A DNA stretch of 50,689 bases from Nemertoderma westbladi. Its lineage: Eukaryota > Xenacoelomorpha > Nemertodermatida > Nemertodermatidae. The stretch covers positions 1 through 50,689 of the forward strand of contig JAUCBJ010000922.1 of the NCBI GenBank assembly GCA_032718475.1, in the 5' to 3' direction. Shown piece after piece: positions 49,801 through 50,689 of this stretch. Position 1 is the first letter of the stretch. Each line of letters starts with the position of its first letter. Both the position numbers and the translations under genes were made by a program. A model generated the notes under the pieces. It had not been told where the DNA came from, did not search any database, and worked only from the letters and a program-made list of their open reading frames with translations.

Positions 49801-50689
49801 ATTACCATACATTACTGTGCGTTTTGGGTACACACACCCCCTTCAATGTAATTACCATACATTACTGTGCTTTTTGGGTACACACACCCCCTTCAATGTA
49901 ATTACCATACATTACTGTGCGTTTTGGGTACACACACCCCCTTCAATGTAATTACCATACATTACTGTGCGTTTTGGGTACACACACCCCCTTCAATGTA
50001 ATTACCATACATTACTGTGCGTTTTGGGTACACACACCCCCTTCAATGTAATTACCATACATTACTGTGCGTTTTGGGTACACACACCCCCTTCAATGTA
50101 ATTACCATACATTACTGTGCGTTTTGGGTACACACACCCCCTTCAATGTAATTACCATACATTACTGTGCGTTTTGGGTACACACACCCCCTTCAATGTA
50201 ATTACCATACATTACTGTGCGTTTTTGGGTACACACACCCCCTTCAATGTAATTACCATACATTACTGTGCGTTTTGGGTACACACACCCCCTTCAATGT
50301 AATTACCATACATTACTGTGCGTTTTGGGTACACACACCCCCTTCAATGTAATTACCATACATTACTGTGCTTTTTGGGTACACACACCCCCTTCAATGT
50401 AATTACCATACATTACTGTGCGTTTTGGGTACACACACCCCTTCAATGTAATTATCATACATTACTGTGCGTTTTGGGTACACACACCCCCTTCAATGTA
50501 ATTATCATACATTACTGTGCGTTTTGGGTACACACACCCCCTTCAATGTAATTACCATACATTACTGTGCTTTTTGGGTACACACACCCCCTTCAATGTA
50601 ATTACCATACATTACTGTGCGTTTTGGGTACACACACACCCCCTTCAATGTAATTACCATACATTACTGTGCGTTTTGGGGTACACACA
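43894..50689. repeat. 50-bp satellite array, about 136 copies, runs off the window
   Basis: Units begin ATTACCATACATTACTGTGC and end ACACACCCCCTTCAATGTA, 50 bp in all, very uniform. Common variants are GCGTTTT/GCTTTTT and ATTACC/ATTATC. Rare markers show a 650-bp (13-unit) higher-order duplication at about 46,230-46,500 and 46,880-47,150. Indels of 1-2 bp appear only at the right end (about 50,222, 50,430, 50,635, 50,681). There is no coding potential beyond chance ORFs across three units. Confidence 0.98.

Noticed and set aside
50117-50551. Repeated GTHTPFNVITIHYCAF-like peptides in the 50-bp satellite
   Set aside because: 50 bp is not a multiple of three; short ORFs arise where indels or three-unit cycles avoid stops. 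No coding signal.
43894-50689. Telomeric or rDNA-type repeat
   Set aside because: The 50-bp unit contains CACACACCCCC but no TTAGGG-type motif, and no rRNA sequence is present.

Overview
This window comes from a eukaryotic, almost certainly metazoan (invertebrate-like) genome. It carries spliced exons of the AAA ATPase VCP/p97, the 3' end of an alpha-tubulin gene, BEL/Pao and several non-LTR retrotransposons, and very large minisatellite arrays. No operons, ribosome binding sites, tRNAs or rRNAs were seen. The species cannot be named from the sequence.

Layout, left to right. (1) 1-6163, minus strand: a BEL/Pao LTR retrotransposon with an intact 987-residue Gag and a Pol frame (protease, reverse transcriptase) that stays open to the window edge. 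Gag and Pol are in the same frame, separated by one UGA followed by CUAG. (2) 6165-10464: about 113 copies of a 38-bp minisatellite. (3) 10483-14291: a 34-bp minisatellite, the 3' half of a LINE (LINE A), a palindromic CTCGCGAG minisatellite and a piece of an RTE-like LINE. (4) 14292-22404: a second, nearly identical copy of (2)+(3), offset by 8,116 bp. (5) 22405-28361: the rest of LINE A, whose degenerate ORF1 joins a Pro-rich tandem repeat, a Ulp1 (C48)-like protease domain, a coiled coil and an RRM-like segment, followed by an apurinic-type endonuclease. (6) 28362-31640, minus strand: VCP/p97 exons. Both introns are filled with minisatellites whose units contain the VCP 5' splice site.

(7) 32960-34775: a decayed CR1/Jockey-type LINE. 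(8) 36061-41089: a long but broken RTE-like LINE, split by a 1,239-bp solo-LTR-like insertion with a 5-bp target duplication. (9) 42140-43875, minus strand: the last 38 codons and 3' UTR of alpha-tubulin, joined directly to a retroelement fragment with a zinc-knuckle, restriction-like-endonuclease-like C terminus. (10) 43894-50689: about 136 copies of a 50-bp satellite, running off the window.

How the parts fit (inference): the 34/35-bp minisatellite at 28362-28554 begins as a tandem copy of the end of a VCP exon plus its splice donor. The same repeat lies on the far side of LINE A (18599-18934). The simplest reading is that LINE A inserted into this intronic minisatellite and was itself hit by an RTE piece and a palindromic repeat; part of the complex was then tandemly duplicated. 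Much of the left half may therefore be one greatly enlarged VCP intron. The most unusual signals are the splice-donor-bearing minisatellites (with perfect 11-nt matches to the U1 snRNA 5' end), the UGA-CUAG Gag-Pol junction, the Ulp1-like domain with a Cys-to-Tyr change inside a LINE ORF1, and the alpha-tubulin/retroelement junction.
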